From Nitrosarchaeum sp. (GTDB lineage Archaea > Thermoproteota > Nitrososphaeria > Nitrososphaerales > Nitrosopumilaceae): 9,696 nucleotides of DNA. The notes below the pieces were generated by a model. The model was not told where the DNA came from. It searched no databases and saw only the letters and a program-made list of their open reading frames with translations. This document shows, piece after piece, positions 1-6,336 of this stretch. The stretch is taken from assembly GCA_016234975.1 (NCBI GenBank), contig JACRND010000167.1, positions 1-9,696 of the forward strand. The letters run 5' to 3'. Made by a program: the position numbers and the translations under genes. Within the stretch, counting starts at the first letter, position 1; each line of letters starts with the position of its first letter.

Positions 1-533
1 TGAGGACAGTGATTGGAAAATCCGTCAAATTCATTTATGTCACTAAAATCTAAATCAGAAAACTGACATGGATATTTTGGAACACATGATAACCAACTAA
101 TCTCTGGTTTGTTGTAAAACGCTGATGATTTTGGGGATTTTGCAGAGCTTATTATCACTTTTTTACCTGTCTCAAACACTCTTTCAATGAGTTGGGATGT
201 TTTATTTTCTAAAAGCGGTCTACCATCAAACTCTCTAATCTTAAATCTGTTCACATACGGATTCAGTAACTCTACGGCCTCTGTATACATGGGGGTGCAA
301 AACCATTCGATATTATGTGACTTTGCAGCTACATCAATCTCATCTATGTTACTCTTTGTTACACTTGACTTCAATAATCTCTCCCACTCTGGATGCCTCT
401 CGACAATGCTTTTGTTGAATGCTTGAAATTTAACCGCATTACAGCCTGCAGACTTAGCCTTGCCAATCATCTCACGCACTAGTTCGAGATTCCCATCCCA
501 ATTGATTCCTATCTCTGCAATAACAAACGTCAT
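1..533 (-). CDS. neuB: NeuB-like nonulosonic acid synthase, 3' part cut by window edge
   Basis: Condenses phosphoenolpyruvate with an N-acyl-hexosamine (ManNAc or a derivative) to a nine-carbon sialic-acid-like sugar in the cytoplasm. I translated the minus strand from ATG at 533: 177 codons are present and the frame is open to base 1, so roughly the C-terminal half of a usual 330-350 aa protein is missing, including the SAF/antifreeze-like domain. Visible family signatures are the N-terminal AEIGINWDGNL (residues 6-16), AGCNAVKFQ (29-37), FCTPMYTEAVELL (78-90), the lysine strand FKIREFDGRPLL (97-108), the CVPKYP segment (150-155) and GFSNHCP (171-177), all TIM-barrel landmarks of NeuB. An in-frame TAA lies 6 nt before the ATG, which fixes the start. 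It lies just downstream of the NeuC-like gene, so the two are probably one transcript. Odd points: the usual His of EIGxNHxG is Trp, and SDHT is SNHC. The exact product (Neu5Ac, legionaminate, other) cannot be told. Confidence 0.88.
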   Translation of the reverse strand, partial: MTFVIAEIGINWDGNLELVREMIGKAKSAGCNAVKFQAFNKSIVERHPEWERLLKSSVTKSNIDEIDVAAKSHNIEWFCTPMYTEAVELLNPYVNRFKIREFDGRPLLENKTSQLIERVFETGKKVIISSAKSPKSSAFYNKPEISWLSCVPKYPCQFSDLDFSDINEFDGFSNHCP

Positions 534-598
534 TTCTTACTATTCCGCTTTTTTCTGTTCTAATAAATTTTTGAATTTAACAAACGGATTTTCTACCG

Positions 599-1492
599 TT
601 AATTCTGTTTTTTTAATATGTTGTAAAGCAATAACGGAGATTTATCATCATAAAATTCAATGGATCTATTCTTATTTCGCTTACCTATGATATGCAGACA
701 ATTTTTGTTTAGCGCATCTATCTCGTGTACTGCAGACGTATTGGTGAAGAAACTATCACAGAATTTAACATGACTAAAGTATGTTTTTTTTGGAAATGAG
801 CTCACAAACTGGTATTTTTTATTTTTAATCTTTAATTCACGGTAAAATTTTTCAATAATATCGGAATTCCTATCTTTATTGCCTTGAATGAAAATGGTTC
901 TTTTATTTTTAAGAATTTTTTTCAAAGTATTGACATCCTCTAATGTATTTTTTCTTGATAATGATTGTGGGTGAATCAATACCAAATCATATCTTTCTTT
1001 AATCGGGCGTTTCAGTTTTTTAATATCAATTTCTGCAAAAACTGGATTACCTAATACATATGAGTTTGGTGTTAGATATTCAATTCCAGCAAATAATTTT
1101 TTTACTTTATTTTGAGCCATTTTAGAAAAACAAATCTGGGTGCTTGATAATATGGATATAATTGGTCTGATGTACTGATCATAACTAGTTGTGGATTCTG
1201 TATATTCACCTGCCGCAATGTGAACTATTTTCGTATTCGTAAAAAATCCCGCTAATGAGACAAATGGTAACTCCCTTCTGTCGCCTAAAACACATACGTG
1301 ACTGTATCTTTCTAATGAGAATAACTTAAAACATTTTGTAAATATTTTTGGAAGATTTTCGTCGTCTTCAATATGTTTGATATGTTCTGACAAGTTAATT
1401 TCTTTTGCAATGGATTTTTTTTTGAAAAATTCTATAAATGGTTTTAATTCTGCATATTCTGATCTGTTAGAATAAACAAAACAAACCTTCAT
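599..1492 (-). CDS. neuC: NeuC-like UDP-N-acetylglucosamine 2-epimerase (C-terminus probably frameshifted)
   Basis: Predicted hydrolysing UDP-GlcNAc 2-epimerase (or UDP-diNAcBac-type relative), supplying the N-acyl-mannosamine precursor used by NeuB. Numbered from ATG 1492: N-terminal VCFVYSNRSEYAEL (3-16), GDRRELPFVSLAG (70-82), HIAAGE (91-96) followed by YDQYIRP (104-110), HPQSLSR (174-180), FFTNTSAVHEIDAL (248-261) and IIGKRNKNR (268-276). These correspond to the GT-B-fold NeuC/WecB motifs; D71, E96, D105 and H174 sit where catalytic residues are expected. A TTG at 1498 is also in frame, but the ATG at 1492 gives the normal family N-terminus and lies about 25 nt from an AT box. The protein is 297 aa, shorter than the usual 360-390. 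The frame stops at 599 right after an A7 run; one extra base would append family-like sequence ending at 540, 6 nt before neuB (see findings). The epimerase family call is firm; the exact substrate is not. Confidence 0.82.
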   Translation of the reverse strand: MKVCFVYSNRSEYAELKPFIEFFKKKSIAKEINLSEHIKHIEDDENLPKIFTKCFKLFSLERYSHVCVLGDRRELPFVSLAGFFTNTKIVHIAAGEYTESTTSYDQYIRPIISILSSTQICFSKMAQNKVKKLFAGIEYLTPNSYVLGNPVFAEIDIKKLKRPIKERYDLVLIHPQSLSRKNTLEDVNTLKKILKNKRTIFIQGNKDRNSDIIEKFYRELKIKNKKYQFVSSFPKKTYFSHVKFCDSFFTNTSAVHEIDALNKNCLHIIGKRNKNRSIEFYDDKSPLLLYNILKKQN

Positions 1493-1510
1493 ACTCAACT
1501 ATGAAAATTA

Positions 1511-1526
1511 CAATAATAATTAAATC
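1511..1526. promoter_or_regulatory. Shared divergent TATA-like core for neuC and the MBL-Rieske gene
   Basis: The AT-rich stretch AATAATAATTAAAT lies in the 58-bp gap between divergent genes. Read rightwards its centre is about 29 nt before ATG 1551. Read leftwards (TTTAATTATTATT) it is about 25 nt before ATG 1492. This is the archaeal TATA-to-start spacing expected for leaderless transcripts in both directions. No Shine-Dalgarno sequence is visible at either start. Inference from spacing and composition only. Confidence 0.45.
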
Positions 1527-1550
1527 TCTATCTACTCATCCAAAGTTAGA

Positions 1551-3110
1551 ATGAAGGTAAAATTTTTGGGACAGGCAGGCATTTTAGTTGAATCTAAGAC
1601 CTGTAAGTTGGTATGTGATCCTTGGTTTAGTCCAACTGGTGGATTTTTAGCGAGATGGCATCAATTTCCACCAAATGATCATATTGACAAGAATTACCTA
1701 CTTGATGCTAATTATATCTACATCAGTCATGAGCATCATGATCATTTTGACAGAGAATTTCTAAAATTATTTCCAAAAGATACTCCCGTTATTTTAGCAA
1801 ATTTTCAAACAAAAGGTTTTAGAGACGATATAAAAAAACTGGGATTCCAAAAAATAATTGAGGTAAATGATTGGCAGAGACTGAATCTTGCCGATGATTT
1901 TGAAATAATGGTTGTCACTGACCCTGGTAAATATAAAGAAGATTCCAGTCTCTTCATCAAAACTGAAGGATTTAAAATTTTGAACAAAAATGATTGCTAC
2001 TTATCACAGGATTATCTGAAAAAATTTTCAAATATGGGGATTGACTTGCTTTTCACCCAATTTTCTGGCGCTATTTGGTATCCTATGGTGTATCAATATG
2101 ATACTGATAAAAAAAGAAAACTCGCAAAATCTGTCAGGGAAAGATTACGTGATTATTTCATAAGTGTTGTAAACAGCATAAATCCAACGTTTGTGATTCC
2201 GTCTGCAGGCCCGCCATGTTTTTTGGAAGATGACTGCTTTCAGTATAATTTTGAAGAGAATGGAATTTTTCCTGATCAACATGATTTTACACAACAAATA
2301 TCTGACAAAATTAATTGTACATTTAATATGATGCTACCAAACGATGACGTAATTTTGGAAAATGGAAAAATAATTTTTGAAAACAAAAAATATTTTGATT
2401 TCGACAATAAAGAAAAATTGCTCAAAGATTATCAGCAAAAAAGATCCACATACATAAACGAATACCTAAACAAAATCCAAAAGCCAGATAGTAATCTGTA
2501 CAAAAAATTTTCGGAACACTTTACTCAGGTTTTGAACTCTAGTAATTATTTTTCTTCAAACGTTGGCCAACTAATAGAATTTGACATAAAAGGAGATAAT
2601 GGTGGTTGCTGGCAAGTAGACTTTAGAGAAAACCCGCCTAAAATCTACAACAAAAAAATTGGTGAACCCGGATATAGATTTGAAATAGAATCTAAATATC
2701 TCAATCTAATTGTAAATGACCACATTAATTGGGAAGATTTTCTTTTAAGTTTACGATTTAAAGTTTGGAGAAACCCAGATATCTATAATGGAGCACTTTT
2801 TGCATTATTGCAGTACGGCCGTGATCCACTTCTAATTCAAAGAGCAGAAAATTATGAGCTAAAATCCAAATGCCCAATCACAATCAATGTTCAGGATGGC
2901 AATAAAATGTACAAAATCCAAAGGTTCTGCCCACATCTTGGTGAGGATCTAAAAAATGGAACGATAAAAAACGGTGTCTTGGTCTGTCCTCGTCATCAAT
3001 GGAATTTTGATCTCAATTCTCACGGTAAGTGCATAGCAGGCGGAAACAAAGATCTGCCTATCTATGAAGTTACAGAAATTGATGAGGCAGAAAACACTGG
3101 CATGTCTTAA
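1551..3110 (+). CDS. CMAH-like protein: metallo-beta-lactamase fold plus C-terminal Rieske [2Fe-2S] domain
   Basis: A 519-aa two-domain protein. Residues 1-~300 form a metallo-beta-lactamase/UlaG-like fold: strand MKVKFLGQAGILVE, metal motif HEHHDH (60-65), a later acidic position NDC (147-149) and QFSGAIWYPM (170-179). Residues ~300-430 form a linker with GGCWQVDF and RNPDIY (407-412). Residues ~435-510 form a Rieske domain with C460-P-H462 and C479-P-R-H482, the standard CxH-16-CxxH cluster ligands. The ND-C, QF-G-PM, GG-VDF and PDIY patterns match what I recall of CMP-N-acetylneuraminate hydroxylase (CMAH), which makes CMP-Neu5Gc, but in vertebrate CMAH the Rieske domain comes first. It lies divergent from neuC/neuB, which supports action on a CMP-nonulosonate; this is inference. 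It would need electron partners (cytochrome b5/ferredoxin-like) not seen here. ATG 1551 follows an AT box at leaderless spacing. Its stop overlaps the convergent acyltransferase stop by 4 nt. No signal peptide: cytoplasmic. Confidence 0.78.
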   Translation: MKVKFLGQAGILVESKTCKLVCDPWFSPTGGFLARWHQFPPNDHIDKNYLLDANYIYISHEHHDHFDREFLKLFPKDTPVILANFQTKGFRDDIKKLGFQKIIEVNDWQRLNLADDFEIMVVTDPGKYKEDSSLFIKTEGFKILNKNDCYLSQDYLKKFSNMGIDLLFTQFSGAIWYPMVYQYDTDKKRKLAKSVRERLRDYFISVVNSINPTFVIPSAGPPCFLEDDCFQYNFEENGIFPDQHDFTQQISDKINCTFNMMLPNDDVILENGKIIFENKKYFDFDNKEKLLKDYQQKRSTYINEYLNKIQKPDSNLYKKFSEHFTQVLNSSNYFSSNVGQLIEFDIKGDNGGCWQVDFRENPPKIYNKKIGEPGYRFEIESKYLNLIVNDHINWEDFLLSLRFKVWRNPDIYNGALFALLQYGRDPLLIQRAENYELKSKCPITINVQDGNKMYKIQRFCPHLGEDLKNGTIKNGVLVCPRHQWNFDLNSHGKCIAGGNKDLPIYEVTEIDEAENTGMS

Positions 3111-3505
3111 CTGATACCGATCTTTTTCTTGAATCTGGCAGGTATTCCAGCCCAAAGCTCGTTTTTTGGTATGTTTTTGGTAACAAAGGAATACGCTGCA
3201 ATCACCGAATTTTCACCTATTGTGATATTTGGCATTATGGTGCTGTGTGTTCCTATTTTACATTTTTTTTTTAAAACAACTGGGCCCTTTTTTCCATCAA
3301 TTGTAGAGTTTGAGTAAATTGAGCAATGTGAACCAATTTGCACATTGTCTTCAATTGTTACTCCACTATTGCAATTAATATAACAAAATGAGCCTATGTC
3401 AAAATTACTTCCAGTTTTCAGATTTTTGGGATACTGTACTATGTAATTGTATTTGGTTAACTTGCTATGTTTTATGGTGGGCTTTTTCCATTTCTTATTT
3501 TTCAT
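3107..3505 (-). CDS. Small left-handed beta-helix (hexapeptide-repeat) acyltransferase
   Basis: A 132-aa cytoplasmic protein, made almost entirely of hexapeptide repeats of the LbetaH acyltransferase superfamily (WbbJ/maltose O-acetyltransferase-like): GSNFDIGSFCYINCNSGVTI, IEDNVQIGSH, CKIGTHSTIMPNITIG and the closing SVIAAYSFVTKNIPKNELWAGIPAR (residues about 99-124), where the WAGIPA ending is diagnostic. H60 or H87 may serve as the catalytic base. Expected reaction: acyl (usually acetyl) transfer from acyl-CoA to a sugar hydroxyl or amine. The sugar acceptor is unknown; beside a flippase and nonulosonate genes, a surface-glycan sugar is likely. It is short for the family (usually 170-220 aa) because it lacks an N-terminal helical region, but start and stop are intact. 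It lies 37 nt downstream of the flippase on the same strand and could be co-transcribed or use its own AT box. The coding region contains a T10 run (3263-3272, plus strand) without loss of frame. Confidence 0.82.
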   Translation of the reverse strand: MKNKKWKKPTIKHSKLTKYNYIVQYPKNLKTGSNFDIGSFCYINCNSGVTIEDNVQIGSHCSIYSNSTIDGKKGPVVLKKKCKIGTHSTIMPNITIGENSVIAAYSFVTKNIPKNELWAGIPARFKKKIGIS

Positions 3506-3526
3506 TTATACTTGAAGTGAATTATG

Positions 3527-3536
3527 AAAATAAAAA
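3527..3536 (-). promoter_or_regulatory. Candidate TATA box for the acyltransferase
   Basis: Minus-strand TTTTTATTTT is centred about 26 nt before the ATG at 3505, inside the 37-nt gap after the flippase gene. This spacing would give a leaderless mRNA, so the acyltransferase may be transcribed separately as well as by read-through. Weak evidence, because the whole region is AT-rich. Confidence 0.3.
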
Positions 3537-3542
3537 GTATCG

Positions 3543-4712
3543 CTAAGTACTCCGATTTTTTTTATTATGCATCTGATTGACGATCAACAAAAAGGCGCAT
3601 TGTGCCGAAAATGCAAGAACAAAAGCGACGGCAACTCCTTTTATTCCATATATGCTGCCTAATGCAAAAATACCACTTAGCTGAACTGCAATAAAAATAC
3701 CTGATCCAATCAGCACTATCCTGCTTCTTTCTATTCCTAGAAATTTAGAAATTAACATTTGGTTTATTGCGTATGGTATTGTGGAAAAGCTCACAATTTG
3801 AATGACATCAACTGCGGATGAAAATTTTGGGAAAAATGCTGGAACCAGAATTGGGGATACTATGACGCCAAGAGCTAGTGCACCAAAAGAAATCATGACG
3901 GTATATCGCTTGAGCTTTACATTTGATATCCCGCTAGCGTCTTGTGGTAAAACATATTTGAAAACAATATTGGGTAAGATGTTTAATAAATTCAGGAATT
4001 GAATACCTAAAGAATAATTCCCTAATAATGAAAAACCAAGAAGTGGTGCAACAATCAACCTATCTAAGGACGAGCTAAAAACAGATGATAATGTTAGGAT
4101 GTAGCTATTCATTATAAAACTAAATCTTGGCTTGAGTTGTGTAAAGTCTATTTTTGCTCCTCTGAATTCTTTTATTATTCTGGGTAAATATGCAAAATGT
4201 GATAACGCAATTCCTACAACTACACCATTAACACCTATCATGTGATAAAATAATATTGCAAGTAAAACCATGGAGCCGTTTTGAAGCATTAAATATTTTG
4301 CATATTTTGTATAGAATTTGACTCCAAGTAGCTCAGAAGTTACAAGTCCTGCAATTACATAACCCACTATTAACAAGCTTAGTCCAACATTGTAAAACAT
4401 CAAAAACAAAACAATGGAGGATACAACTGAAAAAACACTGGTCAGAATATACATTGCTGGACGAATATTGACCTTTTTTGCAGAGTATACTGTTATGGCA
4501 TTGGTAGAACCAATTAATGAAATTACTGAAACTATGCTTGCCGTTGCTATAAAATAATTAATACTTCCATATTCCTCAGTTGTCAAAAGTGTTGCCATGT
4601 AAAACCAAAATATTGATGACACACCTTTTGTAACTAAATCTGCGATTCCGATTGAAGACAAGTCTTTTAATTTTGAAATAAGTGTCAAAAACCGTGTTAT
4701 TTTTGCCCTCAT
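3543..4712 (-). CDS. Polysaccharide flippase (Wzx / MATE-like polysaccharide transport family)
   Basis: A 389-aa polytopic membrane protein with about 11-12 hydrophobic segments spread over its full length and very few charged residues between them. The N-terminal part has the arrangement typical of Wzx/RfbX flippases: an amphipathic start, a first helix around GVSSIFWFYMATLL, then the loop TTEEYGSINYFIATASIV in which E-YG between helices 1 and 2 is characteristic. Predicted role: translocation of a lipid-linked glycan precursor across the cytoplasmic membrane. It is slightly shorter than the usual 410-480 aa, but both ends look natural, with a Lys-rich hydrophilic tail (HNKKNRST). The start ATG at 4712 is supported because the next upstream ATG (4720) runs straight into a stop. 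It is transcribed divergently from the first AP-superfamily gene and heads a short unit with the acyltransferase. The substrate is unknown; the neighbours suggest a nonulosonate- or phosphonate-bearing glycan. Confidence 0.85.
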   Translation of the reverse strand: MRAKITRFLTLISKLKDLSSIGIADLVTKGVSSIFWFYMATLLTTEEYGSINYFIATASIVSVISLIGSTNAITVYSAKKVNIRPAMYILTSVFSVVSSIVLFLMFYNVGLSLLIVGYVIAGLVTSELLGVKFYTKYAKYLMLQNGSMVLLAILFYHMIGVNGVVVGIALSHFAYLPRIIKEFRGAKIDFTQLKPRFSFIMNSYILTLSSVFSSSLDRLIVAPLLGFSLLGNYSLGIQFLNLLNILPNIVFKYVLPQDASGISNVKLKRYTVMISFGALALGVIVSPILVPAFFPKFSSAVDVIQIVSFSTIPYAINQMLISKFLGIERSRIVLIGSGIFIAVQLSGIFALGSIYGIKGVAVAFVLAFSAQCAFLLIVNQMHNKKNRST

Positions 4713-4746
4713 AGTAACATGTTCCTGAAGAACAGATAATGGATTG

Positions 4747-4757
4747 TTAATTAAAAT
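4747..4757 (-). promoter_or_regulatory. Candidate TATA box for the flippase gene
   Basis: Minus-strand ATTTTAATTAA is centred about 39 nt before the flippase ATG at 4712, in the 152-bp divergent gap. A start of transcription about 25 nt downstream would leave a leader of roughly 13 nt. The call rests on composition and spacing. Confidence 0.4.
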
Positions 4758-4816
4758 TGTGCATCATAATTCTTTTCACAAGTTCATCATCTGTAATCAT
4801 GATTTGCGACTATTCA

Positions 4817-4836
4817 TGAAACGCTTTAATTAATAT
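4817..4836 (+). promoter_or_regulatory. Candidate BRE + TATA box for the first AP-superfamily gene
   Basis: A purine-rich BRE-like GAAACG directly precedes TTTAATTAATAT, the best archaeal promoter match in the window. The TATA centre is about 36 nt before ATG 4865, predicting a leader of about 10 nt. The rest of the 4713-4864 gap holds the opposite promoter and no obvious RNA structure or gene. Confidence 0.5.
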
Positions 4837-4864
4837 CGACATTAAAGTAAGCACACAGTATACA

Positions 4865-6217
4865 ATGAAACCTAATGTATTTTTTATTGTAGTTGATTCA
4901 TTGAGGGCTGATTGTTGTCATGATTCACAATCTGTTATACCAAATCTTGAATCAATTATAGAGAATGGGGTTTTTTTTAATCAGTCAATAACTTCAATGC
5001 CCTCCACTTCTGGCTCACTGGCTTCTATTTTTACAGGACTTTTTCCGTTTCGCCTAGGAATGGGAGACGAAAGCTATGGAAAACTAGATCCAACCATTCC
5101 TACCTTCATTGAACATTTGAAAAAAATTGGATATCATACGTATGCCACCACCTCTGAAGTTAATTCTCTGCTTGGTATAACTGCAGACTTTGACCTGCAA
5201 TTGAAACAGACTTTACACAATAATTACTATCGTTTATTTTCTGGATTTGGAGAAAAAATACTACAAAAATTATCATCCATGAACGAGCCATGGTTTTTTT
5301 ATATACATATCAACGATCTTCACAAACCGATAATCGTTCCAAATAACTTCAAAGATGAAAAATATGGCCCAACAGATTATGAAAAGATGGTTTCTGCCAT
5401 CGATGAATGGATCGGAAAGTTTCTGAAGAAATGTCCTAATAAAACCACACTAATTGTGTTTACAGCTGATCACGGAGAATATCTTAACAGAGTTCAAGTT
5501 AAAAATGCTTTAATTGATTTTGAACCTGGCATAATAGAAAAATCCCTCTGGCAAATAGGTAACAAAATTCCAACCCAACTATATGGCCCGAAAAAAAAAT
5601 TCTCAACAATTTTGCACAAAGTTAGATATAAAATGAGAGCAAATAAATTAAAAAATCTTAATCTGACAACAGATGAAAAAGAAAGATTACTAACAACAAG
5701 AATGAATTTCGATAATCATATTCGTGATGATGTGTTAAAGGTACCTTTAGTTTTTTACGGTTTAGGCTTACAATCAAAAAATATTTCGGAACAAATAAGA
5801 TTGGTAGACATTTTTCCTACAATCTTGGAATTGATTGGCGCGCAGCCATTTGATGGTGACATAGATGGGAAAAGTTTGCTGCCGTTAATTAATGGAAAAT
5901 CATTGCAAGAAGAGCCCGCATATTTTGAAAGTATACCTCATATAGAAAAAGATCACAAAAAACTAGTCGGTATTCGATTTAACAATTTTAAATATTTAAG
6001 AGATAAAAATGACAAGGCAAACATACAACTGTATGATCTTAAAGAAGATCCTCTTGAAGTCAATAACATTGCGGAAACAAAAGCTGACATTGCTAAAAGT
6101 CTTGAAACCATTCTTGAAACCATCCTACAAAAAATTCAAAAAAAACCAAATTCCTCACTAGATGAACACCAACAAAAAAAAGTAGAAGAAGAATTAAAAA
6201 AATTAGGATATCTTTAA
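4865..6217 (+). CDS. Alkaline-phosphatase/sulfatase-superfamily enzyme with Thr nucleophile (phospho/phosphono-esterase or transferase)
   Basis: A 450-aa soluble protein with no signal peptide or membrane helix. AP-superfamily landmarks: first metal ligand D11 in FFIVVDSLRAD; nucleophile region MPSTSGSLASIFTG (45-58), where T48 aligns with the Cys/Ser that becomes formylglycine in sulfatases; HINDLHKP (148-155); second metal pair D202-H203 in FTADHGEY; RLVDIFPTILELIG (312-325); DGKSLLPLING (334-344); and the C-terminal YDLKEDPLEVNNIAE (390-404). Thr at the nucleophile position is typical of phosphodiesterases, phosphonate-acting enzymes and phosphotransferases of this superfamily, not of true sulfatases. 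Between DHGEY and VPLVFYG there is a Lys-rich stretch of about 90 residues (about 205-293), far longer than in the paralogue downstream of mpnS; it may form a substrate lid. It lies upstream of mpnS on the same strand with a 119-nt gap. A role on phosphonate esters is inferred from position. Annotation pipelines would likely label it a sulfatase. Confidence 0.82.
   Translation: MKPNVFFIVVDSLRADCCHDSQSVIPNLESIIENGVFFNQSITSMPSTSGSLASIFTGLFPFRLGMGDESYGKLDPTIPTFIEHLKKIGYHTYATTSEVNSLLGITADFDLQLKQTLHNNYYRLFSGFGEKILQKLSSMNEPWFFYIHINDLHKPIIVPNNFKDEKYGPTDYEKMVSAIDEWIGKFLKKCPNKTTLIVFTADHGEYLNRVQVKNALIDFEPGIIEKSLWQIGNKIPTQLYGPKKKFSTILHKVRYKMRANKLKNLNLTTDEKERLLTTRMNFDNHIRDDVLKVPLVFYGLGLQSKNISEQIRLVDIFPTILELIGAQPFDGDIDGKSLLPLINGKSLQEEPAYFESIPHIEKDHKKLVGIRFNNFKYLRDKNDKANIQLYDLKEDPLEVNNIAETKADIAKSLETILETILQKIQKKPNSSLDEHQQKKVEEELKKLGYL
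6101..6124 (+). repeat. 12-nt tandem duplication inside the first AP-superfamily gene
   Basis: CTTGAAACCATT is followed directly by CTTGAAACCATC, encoding LETI twice within an acidic/lysine-rich C-terminal helix. It is in frame, so the protein is not disrupted. It may be a small replication-slippage duplication. Confidence 0.6.
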
Positions 6218-6303
6218 AATATTACGAAAATAAATTCAATAATTTACGCATATCAGAAACTTCTTCTTAGCCTATTCCAAGTTTAATGAATAAATTCACC
6301 ATA

Positions 6304-6315
6304 CGAAATAATAAG
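6304..6315 (+). promoter_or_regulatory. Candidate promoter of mpnS giving a leaderless mRNA
   Basis: BRE-like CGAAA runs into the AT box AATAATAAG, centred about 26 nt before the first of two adjacent ATGs (6337, 6340). Transcription would start at or next to the first ATG. The upstream gap 6218-6336 shows no other gene. This suggests mpnS is expressed independently of the gene before it. Basis: composition and spacing. Confidence 0.4.
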
Positions 6316-6336
6316 TAGATTGGGGATTATCTACAC

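Noticed and set aside
187..690. Small plus-strand frames at 187-426 and 460-690
   Set aside because: They lie antisense to the NeuB- and NeuC-like genes, show no recognisable motif and have no promoter; shadow frames.
1805..4002. Short frames at 1805-1987 (-), 2949-3155 (-), 3129-3317 (+) and 3802-4002 (+)
   Set aside because: All are opposite well-supported genes and encode no recognisable protein.
6218..6336. Possible small RNA or terminator hairpin between the first AP-superfamily gene and mpnS
   Set aside because: I could not find a convincing inverted repeat followed by a T run; only promoter-like AT boxes are visible.
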